From Geomonas sp. RF6 (GTDB taxonomy: Bacteria; Desulfobacterota; Desulfuromonadia; Geobacterales; Geobacteraceae), in NCBI RefSeq assembly GCF_021044625.1, contig NZ_CP087999.1:3431001-3495000 (forward strand): a DNA stretch of 64,000 bases, in the 5' to 3' direction. The stretch's first letter is position 1. Each line of letters opens with the position of its first letter. Below are positions 52,442 through 60,442 of this stretch, one piece after another. The notes below the pieces were generated by a model. The model made no database searches. It had not been told where the DNA came from and worked only from the letters and a program-made list of their open reading frames with translations. Position numbers and translations under genes: made by a program.

Positions 52442-52565
52442 AATCTTGATTCCACCATCTCTCAAGGCACGGTGTGACAGCTGGAATACCGTGGAGGGGG
52501 AGGTCCCTCGAAGGAGGGGGCGTCCCCGGAGGTGTCAACCGGCTCCACCGTCATGTGAGGGCGAA

Positions 52566-53861
52566 ATGTATACCTGTTCCTCCGCTACCCTTTCCGGCCC
52601 CTGCATGGAGACCGGCGAGGCGCTCCTAGAATACCCCTCCCGGCTTTTCGTGGAGACCACCACCCGCTGCAATCTGAGCTGCCTCCAATGCAGGAAGCAG
52701 CGCCCGGACGCCTACCGCAGGCACGACGGCGACCTCGATCTCTCCACCTTCAAGTCTCTGGAGGGGGCTCTCTCGACCCTCGATTCCCTCGTCCTCAACG
52801 GGGTAGGGGAGCCTCTGCTGAACAGCCACCTCGAGCAGTTCGTGAAGCGCGCGAAGAACCTCATGCCCGACGGGAGCTGGGTAGGTTTCCGCAGCAACGG
52901 CATCCTCCTCACCAACATGCGTGCCATCTCCCTCGTCGACGCCGGCCTGGACCGCATCTGCCTCTCCATGGAGGGGGCCGATGTCGCCTCCTCCGGGTCC
53001 GTGCGCTCCGGCAATCAGCTTATGGACCTCGAATGGGCGCTGAAGGCGCTCTCCTCGGCAAAATCGATCTGCAGCCGTCCCGCGCTCGACGTGGGGGTGG
53101 AGTACGTGGTGGAGCGCGACAACCTGGAGGAGCTCCCGGCTGCCCTGGAGTGGGCCGCGGCCCGCGGCGCGAGCTTTGCCATCGTCTCCAACCTGCACGC
53201 CTGCGCCGACCCTGCGGCGGAGAGGCTCCCGGCACCCGGGTGCGACGAGGCGCTTGCCTTGTACCAGGTATGGAAGAGGGAGGCGGAGGCTCAGGGGGTG
53301 GAGATAACCCGCTACTTCGAAATCCTCTGGAAGTACCACAAGACCCCCGGCGAGCGCAGGATCATCGATTTTGTGGCCGCCCTGAAGGGGGAGGCGCAGC
53401 AGCGCGGCGTCACCCTCGATCTTAAGGCGCTCTTCGCCCGCGACTCGCACCATCAGGAGGAGAGCCGCTCGGTCCTCGAGAGGGCGCAGGATGTTGCGCG
53501 CAGGACGGGGCTCGAGCTGAAGCTCCCGGAGAACGCGCTCCATCGTGGAAGGGGCTGCGCCTCTGTGGAGCAGGGGGGGGCCTTCATCTCCTGGGACGGC
53601 AGGATGCTGCCGTGCTACCGTGTCTGGGGGGACTGCCGCACCGGCGCCTTTCCCGCCGCTCCTCCGATGATCTTCGGCAACGTCCTGGAGGAGGACATTC
53701 TGGATATCTGGAACAGCCGACCCTTCCGCACCTACCGCGAGAGCGCCCTGATGGACGACCTCTCCGCCGGCTTCGCCTCCTGCGCCGACGAGGAGTCCCC
53801 GGCGGGGTCCGAATGCAACAGCTGTCTGTGGAGCTACGGAGTCTTCAGCTGGCTCGACTGA
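52566..53861 (+). CDS. Radical SAM/SPASM protein, probable maturase of a tungsten oxidoreductase
   Basis: 431 residues. Radical SAM cluster CNLSCLQC (Cys35, 39, 42); C-terminal SPASM-like Cys-rich part (LPCYRVWGDC, then ASCADEE...ECNSC). Length and layout resemble the tungsten cofactor oxidoreductase radical SAM maturase family, whose members co-occur with AOR-like proteins. The AOR gene is 4 kb away, which supports it. A peptide-modifying role on another small protein is an alternative; no candidate substrate peptide is obvious. ATG 52566 follows GAGGGCG. Confidence 0.7.
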   Translation: MYTCSSATLSGPCMETGEALLEYPSRLFVETTTRCNLSCLQCRKQRPDAYRRHDGDLDLSTFKSLEGALSTLDSLVLNGVGEPLLNSHLEQFVKRAKNLMPDGSWVGFRSNGILLTNMRAISLVDAGLDRICLSMEGADVASSGSVRSGNQLMDLEWALKALSSAKSICSRPALDVGVEYVVERDNLEELPAALEWAAARGASFAIVSNLHACADPAAERLPAPGCDEALALYQVWKREAEAQGVEITRYFEILWKYHKTPGERRIIDFVAALKGEAQQRGVTLDLKALFARDSHHQEESRSVLERAQDVARRTGLELKLPENALHRGRGCASVEQGGAFISWDGRMLPCYRVWGDCRTGAFPAAPPMIFGNVLEEDILDIWNSRPFRTYRESALMDDLSAGFASCADEESPAGSECNSCLWSYGVFSWLD

Positions 53862-53881
53862 ATGAAATGTGAATAGATGCT

Positions 53882-53942
53882 GGGGTCAGGCTTTGCATTT
53901 GGGGATTTCGCAACCGAATGCCCAAATGCAAAGCCTGACCCC
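53882..53942. repeat. Perfect 22-bp inverted repeat, likely mobile element remnant
   Basis: GGGGTCAGGC...ATTTGGG (53882-53903), 17-base loop, and the exact reverse complement (53921-53942). The core with GACCCC ends and a (T)TTGCAT(T) centre resembles ends of small repeats linked to Y1/REP-type transposases in proteobacteria. No transposase gene is present here. Confidence 0.75.
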
Positions 53943-54104
53943 GCTCACCCCCTTCTCGGCCGGCCTATCCTGCCATTTTTCTTCTCTCTTTCCCCTCCGG
54001 AGCTCACTCATCTCTGGCACATTTTTTCTCTTTGTACTAAGATGATGAAAATTTTCTGGAAAGCTGCGCTCTGTCCTGTTATTGTATACACCCGTGCGCG
54101 AGGC

Positions 54105-54134
54105 AAAAGAGGTAGTTAGCTACCTCTCTTTTCT
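54105..54134 (+). terminator. Terminator upstream of nfnA
   Basis: GAGGTAG (54109-54115), TTAG, CTACCTC (54120-54126), then TCTTTT. The element probably ends the radical SAM transcript. Confidence 0.65.
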
Positions 54135-54141
54135 CGGGACG

Positions 54142-54185
54142 CAGTGCGGGTCCCAGGGCCGGCACCAGAGAATACCCCCGCACTG
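54142..54185 (+). promoter_or_regulatory. Leader hairpin upstream of nfnA
   Basis: CAGTGCGGG (54142-54150) pairs with CCCGCACTG (54177-54185), 9-bp stem with a 26-base loop that could form a further GGCC pairing. 165 bp upstream of nfnA; no matched riboswitch. Confidence 0.4.
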
Positions 54186-54349
54186 AGACGTTTCCCGGGC
54201 TCCCCGGGGCTCTCGTTCAGAGGCACTTCCCAGGTCGCTTTCCTGCAGACCGCTTCAAGAAGGTCTCCTCTTTAATTCAATACCAAAGCCCTGCTGCAGC
54301 AAGAGCTATCTAAAAAGTAGAAAGGGTGCACTATGTCCAGAGGTGAGCA

Positions 54350-55201
54350 ATGTTTGAGGTAGTGAGCAATGAGGTACTGGCGCCGAACCTGCACCGTCTG
54401 GTGCTGAAGGCTCCGCGGATCGCCGCGGCGCGTCAACCGGGTCAGTTTGTTATCGTGAGGGCCGCCCGCGGCGCCGAGCGCATCCCGCTTACCATCGGCG
54501 ACGCCGACCTCCAGGCGGGTACGATCACCCTCTTCATCCAGGCCGTCGGGGCCTCCACCCGCCAGATCGTCGCAGTTCCGGCAGGGGGGGCGCTCTCCGA
54601 CGTGGCCGGGCCGCTCGGGAAGCCGACCCACATCCAGAAGTGGGGGCGCGTCGTCTGCGTCGGCGGCGGGGTGGGGACTGCCGTCCTCTACCCGCTGGTG
54701 CGCGGCGTCGCTGAAGCGGGCAACTCCATCACCACCATCATCGGAGCTCGCAACAAGGATCTGGTGATCCTCGAGAAGGAACTGACCGCCCTCTCGGAGA
54801 ACCTGCTCATCACCACCGAGGACGGCAGCGCCGGGCGCAAAGGCTTCGTCACCGACGTCCTGAAGGACCTCCTCGTCGACCCGGAGAAAAAGCCGGACAT
54901 CGTCTTCGCGGTCGGCCCCGTCCCCATGATGCGCGCCGTCTCCGAGGTGACGCGTCCTTTCGCGGTGGAGACGATCGTGAGCCTCTGCCCGATCATGATC
55001 GACGGCACCGGGATGTGTGGCGGCTGCCGCGTCGTGGTGGGGGGGGAGACCCGCTTTGCCTGCGTGGACGGCCCGGAGTTTGACGGTCACCTCGTCGATT
55101 TTGCCAGCTTGAGCGACCGGCTCACCACCTACCGTGAGCACGAACGGAGGCACCGCGAGAAGGAGTGCCATCTTATGAACCAGGAGGCGGCACGTGTCTA
55201 G
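54350..55201 (+). CDS. nfnA: NADH-dependent reduced ferredoxin:NADP oxidoreductase subunit A / sulfide dehydrogenase beta-like
   Basis: 283 residues: FAD-binding ferredoxin reductase domain, then NAD-binding domain (VVCVGGGVGTAVLYP), and a [2Fe-2S] cluster site near the end (LCPIMIDGTGMCGGCRV). The partner gene nfnB overlaps by 8 bp, which is the NfnAB (also SudBA) arrangement. NfnAB couples NADH and ferredoxin with NADP by electron bifurcation. With AOR nearby it could balance ferredoxin and NADPH. ATG 54350 chosen with AGAGGTGAG in front. Confidence 0.85.
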   Translation: MFEVVSNEVLAPNLHRLVLKAPRIAAARQPGQFVIVRAARGAERIPLTIGDADLQAGTITLFIQAVGASTRQIVAVPAGGALSDVAGPLGKPTHIQKWGRVVCVGGGVGTAVLYPLVRGVAEAGNSITTIIGARNKDLVILEKELTALSENLLITTEDGSAGRKGFVTDVLKDLLVDPEKKPDIVFAVGPVPMMRAVSEVTRPFAVETIVSLCPIMIDGTGMCGGCRVVVGGETRFACVDGPEFDGHLVDFASLSDRLTTYREHERRHREKECHLMNQEAARV

Positions 55202-56609
55202 TGAAGCAGTGAAAAAGAAGATGGCAAACCCGAGGGTGCACATGCCGGAGCTCGATGCGACGGTGCGCAGCCGCAACTTCGAGGAGGTGAATCAGGGTCT
55301 TACCTACGAGCAGGCAATCGAGGAAGCGGCACGCTGCATCCAGTGCAAGGGGCGTCCCTGCGTTGAGGGGTGCCCGGTGGCGGTCTCCATCCCGGAGATC
55401 CTCGACGCACTCGTGAACGAGAACCTCTCCGAGGCGGCCCGCATCCTCCAGGCCGACAACGCCCTTCCCGCCGTCTGCGGCCGCGTCTGTCCGCAGGAGC
55501 AGCAGTGCGAGTCGAAGTGCGTGCGCGGCATCAAGGGAGACCCGGTGGCGATCGGCTACCTGGAGCGCTTTGTGGCCGACTGGGCGATGCAGCATGCATC
55601 GGAGCTCCCCGCCGAGGCGCCTGCGACGGCGACCGGCAAGAAGGTGGCGATCGTCGGGTGCGGCCCCGCAGGGCTCACCGCGGCAGGATCGCTCGCCCGC
55701 CAGGGGCACCATGTGGTGATCTTCGAGGCGCTGCACGACACCGGCGGGGTGCTCCGCTACGGCATCCCGGAGTTCAGGCTTCCGAAGGAGATCATCGACC
55801 AGGAAGTGGCGCGCCTCCTCGACCTTGGAGTCACGATCGAGTGCAACGTGATCATCGGCAAGACCCTCACCCTCGCACAGCTGCGCGCGGAGTTCGACGC
55901 GGTCTTCATCGCCAACGGCGCAGGGCTTCCGATGATGCTGAACCTCCCGGGGGAGAACCTGAAGGGGGTGTACTCCGCGAACGAGTTCCTGACCCGCGTG
56001 AACCTGATGGAGGCCGGCCGCAGGGACGATTCCTCCACCCCGATCCTAACGGGCGACAGCGTCGCCGTTATCGGCGGCGGCAACACCGCCATGGACTGCG
56101 TACGCACCGCCAGAAGGCTTGGCGCCGGCCGCGCCATGATCGTCTACCGCAGGACCGAGGCAGAGATGCCCGCCCGCGTGGAGGAGATAAAACACGCCAA
56201 AGAAGAGGGGATCGAGTTCTTCCTGCTCACAGCCCCCCTCGAGGTGAAAGGGGATACCGAGGGGTGGGTGAACGGGCTCACCTGCCAGCAGATGGAACTC
56301 GGCGAGCCGGACGACTCCGGCCGTCGCCGCCCCGTCCCGGTCCCCGGCTCCGACTTCTTCCTGGAGGCGGACGTGGTAGTGAACGCCATCGGCACCCGCC
56401 CAAACCCGCTCCTCACCGCCGCGGCCCCCGAGCTGAAGCTGAACCGCTGGGGGAACATCGCCTGCGACGAGAACGGGGCCACCAATCTCCCCGGCGTCTT
56501 CGCCGGCGGTGACATCGTGCGCGGCGGGGCGACGGTGATTCTCGCCATGGGAGATGGCAAGAAAGCGGCCTCCGCTATTCACCGGTACCTTACCGGGGTT
56601 AATGAATGA
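55194..56609 (+). CDS. nfnB: NADPH-dependent reduced ferredoxin oxidoreductase subunit B (GltA/GltD-like)
   Basis: 471 residues of the GltD/NfnB family. N-terminal [4Fe-4S] sets CIQCKGRPCVEGCP and CGRVCPQEQQCESKC; FAD domain with VGCGPAGLTAAGSLA; NADPH domain with IGGGNTAMDCVRTARR. GTG 55194 is the start, overlapping nfnA. A glutamate synthase small subunit is the main alternative; the overlap with NfnA favours NfnB. Confidence 0.87.
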   Translation: MSSEAVKKKMANPRVHMPELDATVRSRNFEEVNQGLTYEQAIEEAARCIQCKGRPCVEGCPVAVSIPEILDALVNENLSEAARILQADNALPAVCGRVCPQEQQCESKCVRGIKGDPVAIGYLERFVADWAMQHASELPAEAPATATGKKVAIVGCGPAGLTAAGSLARQGHHVVIFEALHDTGGVLRYGIPEFRLPKEIIDQEVARLLDLGVTIECNVIIGKTLTLAQLRAEFDAVFIANGAGLPMMLNLPGENLKGVYSANEFLTRVNLMEAGRRDDSSTPILTGDSVAVIGGGNTAMDCVRTARRLGAGRAMIVYRRTEAEMPARVEEIKHAKEEGIEFFLLTAPLEVKGDTEGWVNGLTCQQMELGEPDDSGRRRPVPVPGSDFFLEADVVVNAIGTRPNPLLTAAAPELKLNRWGNIACDENGATNLPGVFAGGDIVRGGATVILAMGDGKKAASAIHRYLTGVNE

Positions 56610-56656
56610 CAGGGGGGCTGACTGAGTATACAGGGTGACTAAACCCTAGAATGTTC

Positions 56657-56686
56657 TTGACATTTTGTGTGCCAAAGGTGGATACT
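56657..56686 (+). promoter_or_regulatory. Promoter of the sigma-54 activator gene
   Basis: TTGACA (56657-56662), 18 bases, GATACT (56681-56686), about 50 bp before the start codon. Confidence 0.6.
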
Positions 56687-56738
56687 TCGGTCTGCCGAAG
56701 CGCTATGTCGGCCGGAACTTATGAAAGGGTGATTAGCC

Positions 56739-58691
56739 ATGTCTTCACAATCTCTCGCGATACTGCAAAAGGCCTGGAGCCTCTTTGTCGAGGACAACAT
56801 CCTCGATGTGCAGCAGTTGCGGCCAGAGGTGGCGAACTCCTGGCAGCGTTGCCGTAATCTGAACATCAACCCGTACCTGGAGCCCGAGACCCGGGTGGAC
56901 CAGCTGGAGCTCAGGGAGCGCCTCTTCAAGAAGCAGCACCTCTTGAAGGTGGCGCGTCCCTTCCTCGACAACCTGTACAACTTCGTCAAGGGCTCCGGCT
57001 TCCAGGTCGTCCTCGCCGACGAGAACGGCTATCTTCTGGAGGTGCTGGGGGACAACGACATCGTCGCCCGCACCCGCCAGGTCCTCCTCTGTCCCGGCGG
57101 CAACTGGAACGAGACGATGAAGGGGACGAACGCCATCGGAACAGCGGTGGTGGAGAAGAAGCCGGTCCAGATCTACGCGTGGGAGCATTACTGTAAGCCG
57201 CACCACTTCCTCACCTGCTCGGCCGCCCCGATATTCGACCCGGACGGCGAGCTCATGGCCGTCCTCGATATCAGCGGCGACTATCGCGTCGCCAACGCCC
57301 ACACCCTCGGCATGGCCGTCGCGGCCGTGAACGCCATCGAAAACCAGCTGCGCCTCCTGAAGGCGACCGACAAGCTCTTCATGGCGTACCGCTACTCCAA
57401 CGCGCTCCTCGAGCACATGTCGGACGGTCTGATCTCCATCAACAACAACGGCATCGTCACCGAGATCAACGCCAAAGGCGCGGAGATCTTCGGCGTGAGC
57501 CCGGCCCAGGTGAAGGGGCGCCACGTCGACACGATCTACAACGCCCGCTCCACGCTCCTCAAAGTCCTCTCTGACGGCACCGAGTATGACGACCGCGAGA
57601 TCATCCTGGAGAAACTCGGGCGCAAGATCTACAGCTCCGCCTCCCTCTTGCGCGACGACGCTGGCGGCGTCATCGGCGCGGTCGCCGTTTTCCGCGAGCA
57701 CCACGGGCGCCAGCCGAGCAGGCAGCGTGCCACCGTCGTTCATTCCCACAGCTACACCTTCGACGACATCGTGGGGGAGAGCCCGGCGGTCGTCGCCGCG
57801 AAGGAGTGGGCGCGTCTTGCCGCCGCCAGCCCCTCCACCGTCCTCATCACCGGGGAGTCCGGGACCGGGAAGGAGCTCTTCGCCCAGTCGATCCACAACG
57901 CAAGCCAGCGCTCCGACCGTCAGTTCATTGCGCTTAACTGTGCCGCGCTTCCTGAGAACCTCATCGAGAGCGAGCTCTTCGGCTACGAAGAGGGAACCTT
58001 CACCGGCGCCAAGCGCGGCGGGCAGCAAGGGAAGTTCGAGATCGCCGACGGCGGCACGATCTTCCTCGACGAGATCGGCGACATGTCCCTCAACGTGCAG
58101 GCGAAGCTGTTGCGGGTTATCCAGGAGAAGAAGGTGGCCCGCATCGGCTCCTGCAACGAGAAGCTCGTGGACATCCGCATCATCGCCGCCACGCACAAGG
58201 ACCTGAGCCAGGAGGTACAGAAGGGGAATTTCCGCCAGGACCTTTACTACCGTCTGAACGTTCTCGGGATCCACATCCCCGCGCTGCGCGAGCGTCCCGA
58301 GGACTTCGGTCTGCTGACCCGCCACCTGGTGCAGAAGATCAGCACGAAGATCGGAAAGGACGTCCAGATCCACGACACCTTCCTGAAAAAGATTCAGGGT
58401 CACAGCTGGCCCGGCAACATCCGAGAGCTGGAGAACGCAGTCGAGCGCGCCATCATCCGCTGCGGAGTCGATGGCGTTCTCACCGGCGACCTCCTCGACT
58501 GCGGCACGACGCTGAAACCAAAGCCGGAGGTGCGAAAGACCGAGATCACCTCCCTGCGCGACGCGGAGAAGGGGATGATCTACGAAGTCCTCACCTTCTA
58601 CCAGGGGAACATCCAGAAGGCGTCTACCATGCTCGGCATCGGGCGCAACACCCTGTACCGCAAGATGAAGGAGTACGGGATCTCGTACTAG
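56739..58691 (+). CDS. Sigma-54-dependent activator, AcoR-like (GAF-PAS-AAA-Fis)
   Basis: 650 residues. N-terminal AcoR-type GAF region (about 60-205, [19 protein letters not shown]), a PAS domain (about 215-320), a central AAA+ domain with Walker A at 372-379, Walker B at 441-448, and a Fis-type HTH at the end ([19 protein letters not shown]). The sigma-54 contact motif reads GTFTGA (419-424) rather than GAFTGA. There is no receiver domain, so a small-molecule ligand is likely. It is the obvious candidate to act on the adh sigma-54 promoter, 6 kb away. Confidence 0.88.
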   Translation: MSSQSLAILQKAWSLFVEDNILDVQQLRPEVANSWQRCRNLNINPYLEPETRVDQLELRERLFKKQHLLKVARPFLDNLYNFVKGSGFQVVLADENGYLLEVLGDNDIVARTRQVLLCPGGNWNETMKGTNAIGTAVVEKKPVQIYAWEHYCKPHHFLTCSAAPIFDPDGELMAVLDISGDYRVANAHTLGMAVAAVNAIENQLRLLKATDKLFMAYRYSNALLEHMSDGLISINNNGIVTEINAKGAEIFGVSPAQVKGRHVDTIYNARSTLLKVLSDGTEYDDREIILEKLGRKIYSSASLLRDDAGGVIGAVAVFREHHGRQPSRQRATVVHSHSYTFDDIVGESPAVVAAKEWARLAAASPSTVLITGESGTGKELFAQSIHNASQRSDRQFIALNCAALPENLIESELFGYEEGTFTGAKRGGQQGKFEIADGGTIFLDEIGDMSLNVQAKLLRVIQEKKVARIGSCNEKLVDIRIIAATHKDLSQEVQKGNFRQDLYYRLNVLGIHIPALRERPEDFGLLTRHLVQKISTKIGKDVQIHDTFLKKIQGHSWPGNIRELENAVERAIIRCGVDGVLTGDLLDCGTTLKPKPEVRKTEITSLRDAEKGMIYEVLTFYQGNIQKASTMLGIGRNTLYRKMKEYGISY

Positions 58692-58713
58692 CATCACCAC
58701 TATCGTCACATTC

Positions 58714-58747
58714 AAAAGCTCCTCTGCCAGCCGCCGGGGAGCTTTTT
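58714..58747 (+). terminator. Terminator after the sigma-54 activator gene
   Basis: AAAAGCTCC (58714-58722) pairs with GGAGCTTTT (58738-58746), ending in a T-run. Confidence 0.85.
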
Positions 58748-58786
58748 TTATGTCATCAAAGAAATTTCCTCGACGGTGTCGCAGTT

Positions 58787-58818
58787 GTAGGCCGGGATAA
58801 GCCGCAGGCGTTCCCGGC
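58787..58818 (-). repeat. REP-like element, inverted copy 1
   Basis: Starts GTAGGCCGGGATAAGCCGC and ends GTTCCCGGC: the reverse complement of the element at 10530-10561 over nearly all its length. Confidence 0.75.
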
Positions 58819-58849
58819 GTCGGCCGGGCCGATCAAGGCTGCAACAGTT

Positions 58850-58879
58850 GCCGGAAACGCTACGCTTATTCCGGCCTAC
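58850..58879 (+). repeat. REP-like element, inverted copy 2
   Basis: Starts GCCGGAAACGC and ends ATTCCGGCCTAC. With copy 1 it forms a head-to-head BIME-like pair, 31 bp apart. Confidence 0.75.
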
Positions 58880-59131
58880 ATTCTCCTCGTTCCTCCCTTT
58901 CAAGGGGAGGGACCTGCCGCCGGGGTTGTGCTTGTATTCAATCTCCCCTTCGCACCGCGCACTCCATATTTCCTGCACATTCATCTTCCATAGTTGCGCG
59001 AGGGTGCCACCTGCAGGATAAGGAATCCGTAATCCTGCCGTGTTGACGTCGCGGCGGCGTTCTGGTAACTTCACCTCCCCTGGAGGAGCCGTTTCAGCCG
59101 CCGACCTTGCCAGCTACGATCGGAGTACCGC

Positions 59132-60442
59132 GTGACTAGAAATACAGCAGAAGAGGAAGAGAGCCGGGATCTGCCGCAGGAAAGGAAACGGCGCACGGTG
59201 TGGCCGCTGGTTCTTCTTCTCCTTGCGGTCGCGCTCGGCTGCTACCTCTACCTCGCCCCCGGGAAGAAAGGGGAGAAGAGTTCCGCCAAAGGGGCGCCCC
59301 CTCCCACCTCCGTGCTGGCAATTCCCGCAGCGAAAGGGGAGATCAGGGTTTTCCAGAACGGCCTCGGCTCCGTCATTCCTCTCAACACGGTAACGGTTCG
59401 CTCCCGCGTCGACGGCCAGCTCATGGAGGTGCGCTTCCGCGAGGGGCAGAATGTGAAACGGGGCGATCTCCTCGCCCTCATCGATCCACGTCCCTTCCAG
59501 GTGCAGCTCGCGCAGGCGGAAGGGCAGCTCGCGAAGGATCGCGAATTGCTGCGCAACGCGCGGCTCGACCTTGCCCGCTACCAGGAGCTCTGGTCAAAGG
59601 ATTCCATCCAGAGGCAGCAGGTAGACACCCAGGAATCGCTGGTGCACCAGCTGGAAGCGGCGCTGAAGATCGACCAGGGGCAGGTGGACAACGCACGCCT
59701 GCAGATCACCTACAGCCGCATCACGGCCCCGATCTCCGGGAGGGTGGGGCTTCGGCAGGTCGACGTGGGAAACCTGGTGCGTGCCACGGACGCCGCGGGA
59801 CTCGTGGTCATCACCCAGATGCAGCCGGCCGGCGTCGTTTTCCCTGTCGCCGAAGACCACCTCCCGAAGGTGATCGCGAAGCTCAAAGGGGGGGCGCGCC
59901 TTGCCGTGGAGGCGTACGACCGGGAGCAACGCCAGCGTCTTGCGCTGGGCGAGCTTGCCACCATAGACAACCAGATCGACGCGGCGACCGGCACCGTGAA
60001 GCTGAAGGCGCTCTTTGCCAATGCCAATGACGAGCTCTTTCCGAACCAGTTTGTGAACGCCCGCCTTCTCCTGGAGACGCGGCAGGGGGTGGTGACCGTC
60101 CCCTCCGCCGCCGTCCAGCGCGGCCCGCAAGGAACCTTCCTTTATCTCGTGCGTCCCGACCATACCGTTTCCGTGCGTCCCGTGACCCTCGGCGAGAGCG
60201 AGGGGGACACGGTGGAGATCGCCCAGGGGCTGGCGCAGGGGGAGCTCGTCGTGGTGGAGGGGGCCGAACGGCTCCGTGAAGGGAGCAAGGTTGTGCTGAG
60301 ACAGGGGACGCCGCACACGGGACGCGGTCCCGGCGAGGGGGGAAACAAGGGGGGAACGGGTCAAGGGGGAGAGGGGCAGGGGCGGCAACAGGGCACCGGT
60401 CCTGCAGGTCCGACGAGAAGCGCTGACGGGGCGGGGCGATGA
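59132..60442 (+). CDS. mdtA: RND efflux periplasmic adaptor subunit MdtA
   Basis: Membrane fusion protein linking inner-membrane pump to outer-membrane channel. 436 residues, N-terminal signal anchor ([19 protein letters not shown]), lipoyl-like hairpin and beta-barrel ([41 protein letters not shown]), coiled-coil in between, and a Gly/Gln-rich tail. GTG 59132 with CGGAG. Operon with two RND genes (mdtB, mdtC). Confidence 0.88.
   Translation: MTRNTAEEEESRDLPQERKRRTVWPLVLLLLAVALGCYLYLAPGKKGEKSSAKGAPPPTSVLAIPAAKGEIRVFQNGLGSVIPLNTVTVRSRVDGQLMEVRFREGQNVKRGDLLALIDPRPFQVQLAQAEGQLAKDRELLRNARLDLARYQELWSKDSIQRQQVDTQESLVHQLEAALKIDQGQVDNARLQITYSRITAPISGRVGLRQVDVGNLVRATDAAGLVVITQMQPAGVVFPVAEDHLPKVIAKLKGGARLAVEAYDREQRQRLALGELATIDNQIDAATGTVKLKALFANANDELFPNQFVNARLLLETRQGVVTVPSAAVQRGPQGTFLYLVRPDHTVSVRPVTLGESEGDTVEIAQGLAQGELVVVEGAERLREGSKVVLRQGTPHTGRGPGEGGNKGGTGQGGEGQGRQQGTGPAGPTRSADGAGR

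Larger units (their letters stand above)
53862..54349. other. Intergenic region with inverted-repeat element and leader hairpins
   Basis: 488 bp without a gene. Contains the 22-bp perfect inverted repeat (53882-53942), a terminator (54105-54134), and a leader hairpin (54142-54185) before nfnA. No ORF with a ribosome site was seen. Confidence 0.6.
58692..59131. other. Intergenic region with BIME-like pair before mdtA
   Basis: 440 bp holding the sigma-54 activator terminator and the two REP-like elements, then about 250 bp with no clear gene, promoter or operator. The longest minus-strand frame (58748-59074) lacks support as a gene. Confidence 0.5.

Noticed and set aside
54016-54032. TGGCAC near the nfnA leader as a sigma-54 promoter
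   Set aside because: The -12 half reads TTCT instead of TTGC, and a terminator lies between it and nfnA.
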